A DNA stretch of 64,000 nt from Calliphora vicina (lineage: Eukaryota > Arthropoda > Insecta > Diptera > Calliphoridae). Location of the stretch: positions 132,446,226 to 132,510,225 of the forward strand of contig NC_088780.1 in assembly GCF_958450345.1 (NCBI RefSeq), in the 5' to 3' direction. Both the position numbers and the translations under genes were made by a program. The notes beneath the pieces were generated by a model. It saw only the letters and a list, made by a program, of their open reading frames with translations, was not told the origin of the DNA and did not search any database. This document shows positions 48,062 to 59,768 of this stretch, in pieces; positions within the stretch are counted from its first letter, which is position 1, and the number at the start of each line of letters is the position of its first letter.

Positions 48062-48472
48062 AATATAGTTGTGCATCTTTACTGTAAACATTTCACTATT
48101 GTTACAATTTTTTTATTAATTTTATAGTCCCAGTAACTATTTACATAATTGTGGTAACTATAATATGGTTAATTTACGACCATTTATATGATGAAGAACT
48201 TACCATATTATGTTGCTCTCAGCTTATGGATATCATAATCTGAGAACAACATATTATGATACACTGATTCATCATAAATATGGTTGTCACAAACATATAG
48301 TTGTTTACTGTAACCATTTATATGGTTGATACAATCATGTGAATCGTAAATTTATTATTATAGTTACCACAATTATGTAAATAGTTACTGGGACTATAAA
48401 ATTGTTAAAAAACGTTTAACAATATTGAAATGGTTAAAGTAAACATACACAACAATATTTTTTCTCTGCGTG
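48062..48472. repeat. palindromic MITE, CACGCAGAGAAAA family, copy 3
   Basis: A 410-bp inverted repeat around about 48245. Arms share TTTACTGTAAAC-ATTTCA, TATAGTCCCAGTAACTATTT, ACATAATTGTGGTAACTATA and their inverses. The right end reads ATATTTTTTCTCTGCGTG, the inverse of the end at 1113. It begins directly after a family A copy. Confidence 0.7.
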
Positions 48473-50423
48473 CATTTATGGGAAAATGCATTGATAATAA
48501 TAAACAAAAACATTCGTGATTGGTACTTAAGCCAATTAAACAAAAACCAATAGAGATATTTTATTATGTAAATACCGGATAGAGACCCAAATTAACACAC
48601 TTTTAAAATAAATTAACCGCTTTTAAATATTCCGTTCAATTTCGCAGATTTATAAATTTCACTACTGTCAGCCAAAGTTGACTTCTATTTTGCGTACGTT
48701 CGTTAACACAGGTTTATAACTATCATTATGAAAACTTAAACTCGATGAATCAAAAGCGTACGAAGGAACGTTTGTGACCCCAGTAAATGCCCATATTGAC
48801 AATCACTTATGTGATTAGTTTTGTTTCAGGGAATTTTGCAACAACCTGAGTAAAGATTACGATTTAGTTTTTGCTAAATGAGAAAATAAATATTTAGCAA
48901 TAACTGAAAACACCAATTTACTTGTTCGTGTTTATTTATTTTTTTAACGTCTTAACGTCATACTATATCTGATAATCCCAATTTTTGGTAGAAAGTGTTT
49001 AACATAATAGGAAGATTTTAAGAGGAAATTCTGATCCACAGTTTGAAGTTTTTTTCTCTATATTCGATTCGTTTCAAACATATACAATGACATCCATAAA
49101 TTGTTGGTTAATTCATATACATAATTTTCATTAAAAATAATGCAAAAATTTAGTAAGTAAAACTAATAACTACAAGATACAAGATTTCTGACAATGTATA
49201 AAATCGTGTGTAAAGTACAGAAACAGCGAGATAAAACTAATTTCTACAAAACTCTCAGATTCTATATTTAATACTTTTGAACCTAAACATTTTTTAAACA
49301 TAACATTTTATTTGAAAACCTTTATTTTCAGCATAAACTTTCGTTTCTTTAATTTCCAAATCAATTCTAAATTGACTGTAACTTGACTTTCTTCTCTCTA
49401 TCAAATCTATACTTTAAGACCAATAACAGAGTCTCTGCTATCACACAGAGACCCTTAAAAACTCACGACAATTAGACTAAAATAAAAATTTTATTATTAT
49501 TTTTTTCCAGATAAGAATTCCATTGGTCTTGAACACATCATCAACGTCCTCCTAAATTTTACATAAACCCTTTCATTGGTCCTGGCTGTCATTATACAAC
49601 AAACACTTCCTTTATCGTAATTTAACCTAAAATAAAATATTTTGTTTATTACCATTTTTAAGGACCAGTTACGTTAAATTTAATTTTGATAATTCCTTAA
49701 TTTGATTACTTTTTCAGTTAAATTTATTGAGCTTTATAAAAGACTTTCTTCAATCAAAATGAGCTTTAACAATAGAATCTGGGATTTTTGTATACAAAAA
49801 TGAAGAGTTTTATTTTTATTGTGGCGAAACTATTAAGCATTTCTACACTTAAGAATTTTTTCTATGGAAACTTTATAGAAAAATTAATTAATAACAAATA
49901 TTTATTTAGAAACATAAAAACTATAAACATATACATACATGGTAGGTTTTATACAAAACATTAAAACCATTTTAAATACAATACATAATGCTTAACTAAT
50001 GCCAATTGCTAGAAATTTATTTATTTGATACGTTAACGCACAATATATTTCTCTATATAAAAATGATGGAAATGTAAAACCATTTGTAATGATAATTGAG
50101 CATTTATAATGTTTCTATCAATTGACATTAGTAACGACATCAATTTATTAAGTTCAATAAAAGCGATTATTTTTAATTTTTAACAATGCATTTACATACA
50201 TAAACTTACTTATGTTATAAAATTAATTGAATATGAAACATAAAAAAGATTTTTAATTTTTCCTCTTGATTGAAATAACTGTAAAAATTATTGAAATTTA
50301 ATTGATAATTGAGTATCTACATAGTATCTACCAATTGACATTAGTAATGACATCAATTCATTAAGTTATTTAAAAAATAATTATTAAATTTATTTAATAT
50401 TTAAATTTTATAAAATAAATGTA
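48473..50423. other. non-coding stretch
   Basis: No gene supported over nearly 2 kb. A GCGTACG word occurs inverted at about 48690 and 48758. The block CAATTGACATTAGTAA-GACAT with CAAT(T)CATTAAGTT occurs twice, near 50116 and 50332, a short direct repeat. Confidence 0.4.
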
Positions 50424-50670
50424 CACAGACAAAACAGATTCGTGATAGCAACCGAATTTGTAGCCAATCGAATGATTCTACCTTAGTGACCGAATTTTAC
50501 AGTTGTGGCTACAAAATTTTAAAAGGGGTAACAAAAGACTGGTTGCTTTAACCGAAATTCTTCTTTGTCAACTGACTTTCTGTTAATAGAACCGAAAAAT
50601 TCTATGTTTGCAACCGAATCATTCGATTGGCATTAAATTCGGTTGCTATCACGAATCTGTTTTCTCTGTG
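50424..50670. mobile_element. 247-bp MITE, CACAGAGAAAACAG family, copy 1
   Basis: CACAGACAAAACAGATTCGT at the left and ACGAATCTGTTTTCTCTGTG at the right are inverted repeats. Further in, AGCAACCGAATTTGTAGCCA and the inverse of the right side match. TA lies on each side (50422-50423, 50671-50672). The same length and ends recur at 53433 and, shorter, at 53935. Confidence 0.85.
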
Positions 50671-50739
50671 TAGTTTTATACTCTCCACCACAATTTTGGT
50701 TAGATATACAAATCTTCCATGACGAAAATTAGCTTAATT

Positions 50740-52607
50740 GGTGGCATGAATTACCCCCCACGAAATAACACACCAAAAATTAAATGAAATAACTCCCCAA
50801 AAATTTGGGGCCTTATTTCATATGCAATAAAACCCCAATTTTGAAAATGAAATAAGACCCCAACGAAATGAAATAATGCCCAAAACAGAAATGAAATAAC
50901 ACCCCATTATTGGGGTCTTATTTCATATGAAAAAGAAACCCAATTTTTAAAATGAAATAAGTCCCCAAACACAGTGAAGGTGATCAAAAACAATTGGGGG
51001 TTTCAAACAGTCTGCTATTGGGTCATATTGTCATAATATCCGATAGTTTAAACAAATTTTTGTTGTTTTTAAAAACAAAAAAGTTTTAAACTTAAAAGAC
51101 TTTTTGAACTATTTTTATTGTTTTATCATAAAATAACCCTTTTTTTGTTTGAAGTACAACAACAATTTGTTTAAACTATCATAATATATTAGGACGTTAT
51201 GACAATATAACTTAATAGCAGACCGTTTGAATCCCCCAAATGTTTGTATTTACTTTTGACAAAATAAAATAAAAATTTGTGTTAATACTTGTATAGTTTC
51301 CTGAACTGTAATCCAACAACATGGACAGTTGCAATTTTGGCAGACATTTGAAATAGCATCTGCCATTAACTTTATATAGCATTAACTGTATATTTTGAGA
51401 TGTTTGCACGGAATAAAAGTAATGCTTGTAGCTGTATTTGAATACGAAATATATTTGGGTTTAATGAGATTTGTTAAAATATTGAATTGTAAATAAAAAA
51501 ATCGAGCTATTTTTTTTTATACAATTTTTCGCCTGCGGCGATTGGTTACAAAACATTACAGTAATTTACAATTAATATTTCAGCTAAACTGGTTTGAAAT
51601 TAAACCTTATAGCTCTTATTAAAAAAGTTAAAGCAGACAAATTTCCTATAAAAAAGTAGACCTTTTTTTAAAATTAAAATTTTTTAAAAAATTTTTCTTT
51701 TAAAATTTCAATAATTTATATTTTTGAGTGATTTTCGGAAGTGGGGTTATATGGGGGCTATGACCAATTATGGACCGATCACCATGAAATTAGGTCGTGT
51801 GATTTATGTCTATATTAAAGTTAACTATGTTGAATTTTGTGTGTATACCGACATTTTTAAGCGATTTATGCACGTTAAAGTGATTTTCGGAAGCGGGTCT
51901 ATATGGGAGCTATGACTAATTATGGACCGATCGTAACAAAATTTGGTGACATGAATTTAGTATATATAAAACTTATTTGGAGCGAAATTTGTGTAGACAC
52001 ATATATAAATTAAACATTTATGACCGATAAAGTCCAATTTCGGGAGGACATTCGTATGGGGGCTAGGTGAAATAGTGGACCGATTTCAGCCAGTTTCAAT
52101 AGGCTTGGTCCTTGAGCCGAAAAAATAATATGTACCAAATTTGATCGAAATATCTTCAAAATTGCGACCTGTACTCTGCGCACAAGGTTTACATGGACAG
52201 CCAGCCAGCCAGCCAGCCAGCCAACCAGACGGACGGACGGACGGATATCGCTTAATCGACTCAGAAAGTGATTCTAAGTCGATCGGTATACTTTAAGGTG
52301 GGTGTTAGACTAATATTTTTGGGCGTTACAAACATCTGCACAAACGCATAATACCCTCCCCACTATGGTGGTGTAGGGTATAAAAATTGAATTATCCCCC
52401 AAAATTTATAATGGGGACTTATTTCATAATGATTTTTTGGGGTATTATTTCATATGAAATAACCCCCAATTATAAAAATTATATAATACCCCAAAAAATT
52501 AAATAACTCCCCAAAATTCGTTGTTGTTGCTCTCTGTACTAATTTTTTGGGGGTTATTTCATTTTATTTTTGGGGGATTATTTCGTGGGGCGTTATTGCA
52601 TGCCGCC
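50740..52607. mobile_element. palindromic element with GGYGGCATG ends and 8-bp duplication
   Basis: Left end GGTGGCATGAATTACCCCCC and the inverse of the right end, GGCGGCATGCAATAACGCCC, are terminal inverted repeats. GCTTAATT flanks both (50732-50739 and 52608-52615), an exact 8-bp duplication. The outer arms (to about 51000 and from about 52390) are built of degenerate CCCCAAAA..GAAATAA units in alternating orientation. The middle holds a smaller palindrome (ATAGTTTAAACAAATT, about 51040-51190) and an inserted family A copy at 51683-52384. No coding capacity. Confidence 0.8.
51683..52384 (+). repeat. family A copy inside the GGYGGCATG element
   Basis: Lacks the extreme left hairpin but ends normally GGTGGTGTAGGGTATAA. 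Contains a CAGC microsatellite (CAGCCAGCCAGCCAGCCAGC near 52198) followed by GACGGACGGACGGACGGATA. Tandem units at about 51750, 51905 and 52060 are well preserved. Confidence 0.8.
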
Positions 52608-52759
52608 GCTTAATTACACACAAATCTTATGAAGTTTGACGTTTCACTAGTTTTACAAAATCAAATAAACATAATTGATTTCATGCCAGTTTAGCTGGGA
52701 TATATAAAGTAACCACTTGACTTCTCTCTGCACTACAGAGAGCATATGTGTTAAATGAC

Positions 52760-53300
52760 CCAAAATATATAAATTGGAAGTTTTGGGCAGTTGGGTGGAT
52801 TTGCATACCGTGTTCCAAAATAGGCACTATGGTTTAAATTCCACTCAAGGGCCTTTTTTTCATAATGGAAATCGGGCCACTCTGTGCTGTTTTAATAATA
52901 ATTCTGTGTTTATCGTGCCTGACGCAATTGGCGGTATTGTTCTTGATCATTGCCTCGTCCATCAGCCACATAAAAATCTTGAAAAGTCTGCCAGTACATA
53001 AGTTTCATCATCAGCACAAAATAATCAGAGCTGCTTTTCTGATAGAAGTGTTCGGTGCTGTTCGAAAGAGTTAGACTTATTTTGCCTTAACAATATGTGT
53101 TAGACGTTTTTATCCCTGCTTCAGGTTTTATTTCAATGTTCAAGTCTTCCTTATACAGTTTAACGGCTTTTGAAATAGTGTGCCAATGAATTTTCAAATA
53201 TTTTGTTTTGTTTGAAAGCCAATATTGGATTTTTTTGAAAAGTTTTATTTTAGAGGCTTGTCTAGTATCCACTAGCAAGACACTTACTTCTGCAAGTACT
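52760..53300 (-). pseudogene. Tc1/mariner-superfamily (maT-like) transposase remnant
   Basis: On the minus strand the N-terminal part gives FSKQNKIFENSLAHYFKS and YKEDLNIEIKPEAGIKTS (53280-53100), a helix-turn-helix followed by a basic linker. After a deletion, ADDETYVLADFSRFLC (about 53020-52965) contains the first catalytic D of the DDETY motif of mariner-like transposases. The rest is degraded (KALEWNLNHSAYFGTRYA in another frame). Several stops and shifts. No terminal repeats could be read. The superfamily is reasonably sure, the subfamily is not. Confidence 0.65.
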
Positions 53301-53432
53301 CAAACCGAAACTTGCGGAAGTCTGCTTCCAAAAGTAGTTCGTAGAAATTATTACGACGAACTTACTGCAAGAAATTGCAGACGTGTTTCCACACAATATG
53401 AGTACAGCTTGCAGTAGAGTTTGCCTTATTTA
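53301..53432. other. short spacer with small inverted repeats
   Basis: ACTTCTGCAAGTACTC and GAGTACAGCTTGCAGTA are loosely inverted; ATTACGACGAACTTACTGCA is unassigned. It may be the end of the preceding transposon. Confidence 0.3.
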
Positions 53433-53679
53433 CTCAGAGAAAACAGATTCGTAATGGCAACCGAATTTATTGCCAATCGAATGATTCTGCCTTGGTGACC
53501 GAATTTTACAGTTGTGGATACAAAATTTTAGAACCTGTATCAAAAACATGGTTGCTTCAACCGAAATTCTTCTTTATCAAATGATTTTCAGTTGCTATAA
53601 CCGAAAAATTCTATGTATGAAACCGAATCATTTGATTGGCAACAAATTCGGTTGCCATTACGAATCTGTTTTCTCTGTG
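53433..53679. mobile_element. 247-bp MITE, CACAGAGAAAACAG family, copy 2
   Basis: Same length as the copy at 50424 and flanked by TA (53431-53432, 53680-53681). Ends are CTCAGAGAAAACAGATTCGT and ACGAATCTGTTTTCTCTGTG. The inner inverted block AATTTATTGCCAATCGAATG and its inverse are intact. Confidence 0.85.
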
Positions 53680-53934
53680 TACGAATGACAATATAAAAAA
53701 TGCAGCAGTCATGTTCTTGTCGATATGTACCTTACGGCCAAACAGACCGTGAGTATTATCGATTAGCAATCCAGTAAAATGACCCTATAACTCAATTCCA
53801 AAATATTTGTATATGTATGCTAAATACATTGTGATTTGAAAGTATGTATTTCGAATTCCAAACTTACAGTTTGAAAAACACGTCATTAATATCGGAATTA
53901 TCTTTGCAATATTTCCAAATGTTGTTGAAGTGTA

Positions 53935-54138
53935 CACAGAGAAAAAAGATTCGTCATAGCAACCGAATTTATTGCCAATCGAATGATTCGGTTGCACACA
54001 TAGAATTTTTCGAATCTATCAACAGAAAGTCAGTTGATAAAGAAGAATTTCGGTTGAAGTAACCAAACTTTTGATACCACTTCTAAAATTTTGATTGGCA
54101 ACAAATTCGGTTGCCAACACGAATCAGTTTTCTCTGTG
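53935..54138. mobile_element. 204-bp MITE, CACAGAGAAAACAG family, copy 3
   Basis: Ends CACAGAGAAAAAAGATTCGT and ACGAATCAGTTTTCTCTGTG, TA on both sides (53933-53934, 54139-54140). It lacks about 43 bp of the interior relative to the other two. The arms are partly swapped: GAATGATTCGGTTGCACACA stands in the left arm, as in the right arm of the others, suggesting an internal inversion or recombination. Confidence 0.85.
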
Positions 54139-54410
54139 TACAGTAAAGCATTATGAAATACATACAAATGATAATAAAATCCGCACCGCTTCATTTAATT
54201 TGCATTTTCTCTAAGAAACATCAGCCGCATTAAAATCCGCAAGCTTGTGTTTCTACACTTAAGCGGGAAACATCTGTATTTAAATACGAAGTCAAAAATT
54301 GGTCCTAACTCACTTTAAATAACCTCTAGTAGTAAATTCTCCTACTTGTTTAAACAGAGATATCGTTATTGACTAAAAATCCTCCAAAGTAGACTAATAA
54401 ATGGAAAATT
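54139..54410. other. non-coding stretch
   Basis: Nothing recognised. Confidence 0.35.
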
Positions 54411-54418
54411 GTTATTTC

Positions 54419-54636
54419 TAGAGTACGACCGAAACCGGTTTTCAGGCCGAAACCCAATATAATATTCGGCCAGAAAATCTTTATACGGCCTAATCAAAAA
54501 CAAAAAAATTAAAAATGAGCTGCAAATATATTTTACAATAAAATTGAAGATTTTGTATTTTATTAATTGTATTCAAAACTTCAGTATTAGAGCGAGTTTT
54601 GCCCTAATCCGAAACCGAATATTTGTTCGGACTCTA
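54419..54636. mobile_element. 218-bp hAT-like MITE with 8-bp target duplication
   Basis: Left end TAGAGTACGACCGAAACCGG and the inverse of the right end, TAGAGTCCGAACAAATATTC. GTTATTTC is on both sides (54411-54418, 54637-54644), an exact 8-bp duplication. The TAGAGT ends and CCGGTTTT words resemble the element at 32122-32497, so the two belong to one broad family. Confidence 0.9.
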
Positions 54637-54644
54637 GTTATTTC

Positions 54645-55378
54645 AAATTGTAGTTACCTATATAATAAATCATTTAAAGAACTTCACAATCTACTGCTAA
54701 CAATTGCTGGAGAGTGTAGACAAATTTATTTCAATAAAACTATTTTATTCAAATTTAAATAACATAAATACTAACAAGTACATATTTTCAGTAAATATAC
54801 ACCAGTAATAAAAAAAAATATTTAGATAAATAAATGAAATGAGTGTTGTTACATATATAAAAACATATTGCTCACTTTGTGCTAGAACGTTATAACTCAA
54901 AAATTGCCATTTTGAGTAAAATCTGATTTTTCATAAAGGTAATTTGAATTAAATTAAATTTTAAAGTAAGATCAGAAATAAAAAAATCTGATTTAATAGT
55001 ATCCACTTCAAAAATATAAAATTTTTAGTTGTAAAAATCTTGCACCAAGTGAGCATTAGTTATTTAGATTCTAAAAAAGGTAATTACTCCATACACAAAA
55101 CAAGAAGTAAATAAATATATCAACAAAAACATAATCCTCTTTACAATCAAATACTCTTACACATTATACATAAATTCATACATAAATATACACATATCAA
55201 TAAATACTTCAATACATAATCGTACATATAAAATACATTATACCGACTCATGTAAACCCCTAACTACACCCACCACCAAAAAAAAAAAATAAGCCATTGT
55301 TTTTGAGTTTAGTGATAACCGTTCTAGAATTCTATATTTTCAACATATTCATGATTTAAGTTTTTTTTTTTTAAAATA
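54645..55378. other. non-coding stretch
   Basis: No gene supported; AT-rich with TACATA words. Confidence 0.4.
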
Positions 55379-56902
55379 CAGGTAGGCCTCCATTTACGCG
55401 GTTTGTTGGGCCCAAAAAAATATCGTGTAAATCAAATTCTCGTAAAACGAGGTTCTAATTTAGAACGAAATGCTTTTGTGGGGCCAATATTTTTTTATTT
55501 CGCGTAAAACAATACATCAGTCACATAACAAAAAAGAAATTGGGACCTAAAAATCGCGTTAAATAGAAAACACATATGTATGTACATTAGAGTGACTGCC
55601 GATTTTTTTTTTAGATTTCAAAGAGTGCCGGGTGGAATATTGTGACACTAGGCCTAAAAGTTAAATGCTGAAAATTTTAGCCAAATCGGACAACGATTTC
55701 TGGACGCGCATCGAGATCAAAATTCAGATATATGCAAAATTTTACTATTTATATGGAATAAATAGGTGAAACTCGTTAACTATCTACATTGTTTTCTAGA
55801 AATATGTAGATTTATTTATATTAATGAATATTATATTAAAAAAAAATTTGGAAATTAACCCTGTATCTCCTTCGGGTCAAAATGATCCAAAAACTGTATT
55901 ATCGCCAAAATTCGGAAAAAATGCAAATTTTTCAGTTTTTGTAAAAATTTTGCAACTAAATAAATACTTTTGCTACTGAATGCAAAATAATCGAAATGTG
56001 TAAGTAATTATAGTTGTAATGAGATATAAATGACAAAATTTGGTTAAAAAATTGGGCTCATTCGCCAAAATATGGACAACAAATTAGTTTTTCTTGAAAA
56101 TCGCAAAATTTAAATGGCAGGTACGGAAAAACTGTAAGAGGTATTGACATAATTTTTTCATATTTTTATTCCCTATTATGATCTCAATAAATCCTAATTT
56201 GATGATCAAAAAATTCTGAAATTTGTTTAACAAAATGTTAAAAAATTTGAAAATGGAGATTCGAAACGGCCGTTAAATTTTTTTTTTTTTTGGTCATACC
56301 TGCGAATAGGTTAACGGTATCCTACGAAGACAAAAACTCATACACAAGTAAATACGGATATATTTAAAATAAAAATTAGCTTTTATTTTAATTTTTCTCG
56401 AAATATATTAATTTTTTTCTCTAAATTTTTTGTTCAAGTGGCCTGAAACACGTTAATGGTCTGGCGACTTTGTAATAACTTTAAAATTATTTAACCAAAC
56501 AATAAGTAGTTACGTCCGTTTGCTTTTAAGGCGCCGATATATACTTTAATTAAACTTATTTTATTTGTAATTCTAAAAACATATTTAAAACAAAAGTAAA
56601 GTAAAAAAACTAAACTAAAAAAATTATTTCTTATCGAAAATTAAGGAAAAAATTTCAATTAAAAAAACAAAATATTCTAATACATAAAAGAGATCAAAAC
56701 AAAAAATTCATAAAAATTAACGAAATTTTCAAAAAAGAAATCTGGTATTCGCTTCGTTTTTTCATTTTTTGTTGTTTATTGCCGCATTATATAAAAATCG
56801 TGTAAAAAAAGTCGAGTATTTGAAAAAATGGTTGCTAATTTGAGTTCGCGTTATATCGTATTCGCGTAAATAAAGTACCGCGTAAATGGAGGCTTACCTG
56901 TA
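55379..56902. mobile_element. pogo/Tigger-like element with CAGGTA-GCCTCCATTTACGCGG ends, interrupted
   Basis: The left end CAGGTAGGCCTCCATTTACG and the inverse of the right end, CAGGTAAGCCTCCATTTACG, are TIRs of about 23 bp with one mismatch. TA is on both sides (55377-55378, 56903-56904). A CAGG start, TA target and words like CGCGTAAA and CGTAAAACGAG recall the Tigger ends in other animals. The interior is split by a family C element at 55588-56500. No transposase is left. Confidence 0.75.
55588..56500. repeat. family C element, truncated or internally deleted
   Basis: Left end TAGAGTGAC preceded by ATGTACAT, exactly as at 9494. It continues through the same left arm (GGACGCGCATCGAG, TTAACCCTGTATCTCC), then jumps at about 56050 to right-arm sequence (GGGCTCATTCGCCAAAATAT). 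It ends about 56500 at CTGGCGACTTTGTAATAACT without the right terminus. Some 1.5 kb of the palindrome is missing. Confidence 0.75.
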
Positions 56903-56904
56903 TG

Positions 56905-58130
56905 TAATTTCTCCCAAAACAACACATATAATATGGTATATCATTTAAAAGGGTTCGTCATGTCCAAGCTTGCTCTTCCAGAATTTTTACTATTTTGAAA
57001 CTAAATTTAATTAATAGATTTCAAATGATCGATTATCACTAAATCAAAAATATTTTAGGACACATTTTGAGGGGGGGTAACAAAATCATATTTTTCCTCT
57101 CCCTATGAAGTATGAAGTGAGTCGTTCATAATACAATTATATTTAAACATCAATACATATTAATTTAGTGTTTTATTATTAAGTTTTAGTAATATATATT
57201 AAAAAAAAACACTGAAATAATAAAACAATTGTATTTAATTATTGTATTATCTGAATATAAGCATATAAAATAAAATTGTAGTTAGACAATATCAGGGATT
57301 TAGTTATCCCTTAAAATAATAACAACAACAACAATAACTAAAAACACATCTACAAAAAAAAACTAACCATAAATAAATTATTAACAATCACCAAAACAAT
57401 ACATTAATCTACATACATATATTATTTATCTATATACATATTTCAATTATGTTTCAGTTGTTAAATTGTACACTATAATAATGAATATGTAACATGAATT
57501 TAAAAAATTATTTCTACTTTTTTTAATTTGCAATTAATTTGAAAATTTTGGATAATAGTTTAAATAAGAGATTTCATTTATTTTTTTTTTAATTTAAGTT
57601 TGGTTGGCGGAGTTAAAAAACTCTCAAATTGCCAAGTTATCCCATGTTGATTTTTGTTCCCAGTCGACCTATATCTTCATATAGGAAGCTGGAACATTAA
57701 ATCATTTATTAGAAAGTTAGGTTATGAAAACCAAAAAGCGATTGCATGTGGACAATGCACACTTCGAGAAACTGTAAAGCGGTACAGTTAGACGACGCCA
57801 AACATTATCCAATGCGAGAGTTAGCCGCAAAACTCTCGAAGGCAGCTGATTTACGAAATAGATTTCATTTATGAACGATATCACTTTGATGGTTATAGAT
57901 TATTTATAAAGGTGTCCCAAAATATACGCAAGATTTCAATTATATAGAAAATACAGTGAAGGGTATAAACATCACCATGAGTGGTTAGAAAATATGTATA
58001 TAAGTTTGTAATTTCCACAAATTATATATAATCTGGATTGTTATAGATAGCGAAGTCCATACAGACATGTCCTTCTGTCTATTTAAATCCACTTTCTGAA
58101 GCCCCCAAATGATATAAAAATTTAATGATA
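56905..58130. other. non-coding stretch
   Basis: No gene can be supported. At 57750-57860 the plus strand contains a somewhat GC-richer block (GACGACGCCAAACATTATCC, GAGAGTTAGCCGCAAAACTC) that might be a very old transposase N-terminus, but no motif is clear enough to call. Confidence 0.35.
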
Positions 58131-58132
58131 TA

Positions 58133-59048
58133 TAAGGAGTGAGAAAAAATCTTAGCGTACATAAATGTTAATAAAAAAACCACTAAACCTACAGTTTTGA
58201 TTTTATAGTTCTAATCAGTAGTAATGAATTTATGGACCTTTAAGGTTTTTATAGTACCAGGTACCGTTTAAAATCTACCACACTTTTGTCCACCTTTTTT
58301 GTGCTCTTCAATTCACTTTTAATTAGAGTCCAATATCTCTCCACTGGCCTTAGCTGTTTGGAGGATTTGCCTCTCTTGGTGCAAATGCCACATTATTGTT
58401 CTTATACCACTCTAGACCAACATTCCCTCGAGCATCAGCAACATAAAAATTGACCCGCAAGCATCCATAGGTATATTTTTTTTTATAAAATTTGACTTCA
58501 ATTTTCATGCTCTGTCTTTATCGGATGTGTTGGGAGCTCTTTTGAAAATGCTTTCTATTTATTGGCTTTAGAAACATCATGTGAACCATTCCTTCTACAT
58601 GAACCAGGTTTTTTTATAAACGAACAAGTTCTCCCGATACTGTTTAATAACATTGGAAACAGTTTGACGATAGATCTTTGGCCAACTTTTTGTAGAACTA
58701 AATTGGATTTTATCGTTAAAAGGTTATTCGGGAATACAAAATTAGTATTTTAGTAAAATTGTTTTTATGCTAAATTCCCAATTTTTTAATTTGATAAATT
58801 CACTGAAATTTATTGTTGGGGGATAAGAAATTTATTGTTGTTGAAAATATTTAATAATTTTAGTACGCACTTTGTTCTCGTCTTTCATCTTAATCAGATT
58901 AACAACAAATGAACGTAGATGATGATTAAACATAATAACTGACATAATTTTCAAAGGTAACTTGATAAAAAAATAAAATTTAAATAATACTTGGGTTAAA
59001 AGTTTTAAGTTAAAACGTGTGTTAAGGTTTTTTTGATCTCACTCCTTA
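58133..59048 (-). mobile_element. bounded Tc1/mariner-type transposon, decayed (about 916 bp)
   Basis: Left end TAAGGAGTGAGAAAAAATC and the inverse of the right end, TAAGGAGTGAGATCAAAAAA, are short inverted repeats. TA is on both sides (58131-58132, 59049-59050). It contains a broken transposase at 58250-58735. The length is below the usual 1.2-1.3 kb, so an internal deletion has occurred. Confidence 0.8.
58250..58735 (-). pseudogene. IS630/maT-type transposase, internally deleted
   Basis: On the minus strand: LFPMLLNSIGRTCSFIKKPG and SHDVSKANK then KAFSKELPTHPIKTEHEN, the helix-turn-helix and linker of the family. Then there is a jump of most of the catalytic core to LRVNFYVADARG and GLEWYKNNNVAFAPREANPP. 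Finally RPVERYWTLIKSELK (frame shifted at an indel), the block with the third acidic residue (E of PVERYW). The first and second catalytic acids are deleted. Confidence 0.75.
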
Positions 59049-59050
59049 TA

Positions 59051-59768
59051 TGACATCCTTATCGAAATCATCAAATTTTGACAGAAAGAACTCAGTCAAG
59101 TCTTAAATTTTTTAAAATATTATTGAACAATTAAAACACGTTCTTCTGTCATGCAATACTCCATTTCTATTCACCCTAAACTATCAGCTGTCAAATTGTT
59201 TTTTGGTCGTCAACATTTTTAGAGACACACTTTACATTCAGTAGCTTTCATCATAGCTGAGTCTGGTCTAATGTTTTTCATACTTTTTTATGTTATATAG
59301 AACATATTTTTTATCGAACACATTATGTGTATTACAGATTTTCTATAGAAACTTTTTTTGTATAACAGAATTTTCTACAATTAATTGTGTGTGTACGAAC
59401 AAATATTTAACCCTTTAATGCATATTGTTGCCAATTGTCTACATTCCAGTTCCACTTAATTTTATACGAATACAAGCTTGATACTAATTCAGATTCTAAT
59501 TCAGAAAAATATAATGGAGTACGAAAAGTTTCAGCTAATGAAATTCTAAATCAAACTAAAGCTAAAGGAAATATAATAAATAAAAATCAACTAAATATTT
59601 GAAAAATAAAGGTAAAAATCATGCATTTAAGGGTTAATTTTCTATCCTTGATGTAAAATTTCCTCCAACAAAAAAATATATTAAGTAATGTGGAATTGAG
59701 TTGGACTAATTAGCTCATTGTAGTTTGATATATTTGGCATATTTTCATGGTGCAAATCACAAACATAG
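59051..59768. other. non-coding stretch
   Basis: No gene or repeat boundary recognised. Confidence 0.35.

Noticed and set aside
53208..53417. 69-residue plus-strand frame MFESQYWIFLKSFILEACLV
   Set aside because: It is the antisense of the transposase remnant at 52760-53300 and its flank.
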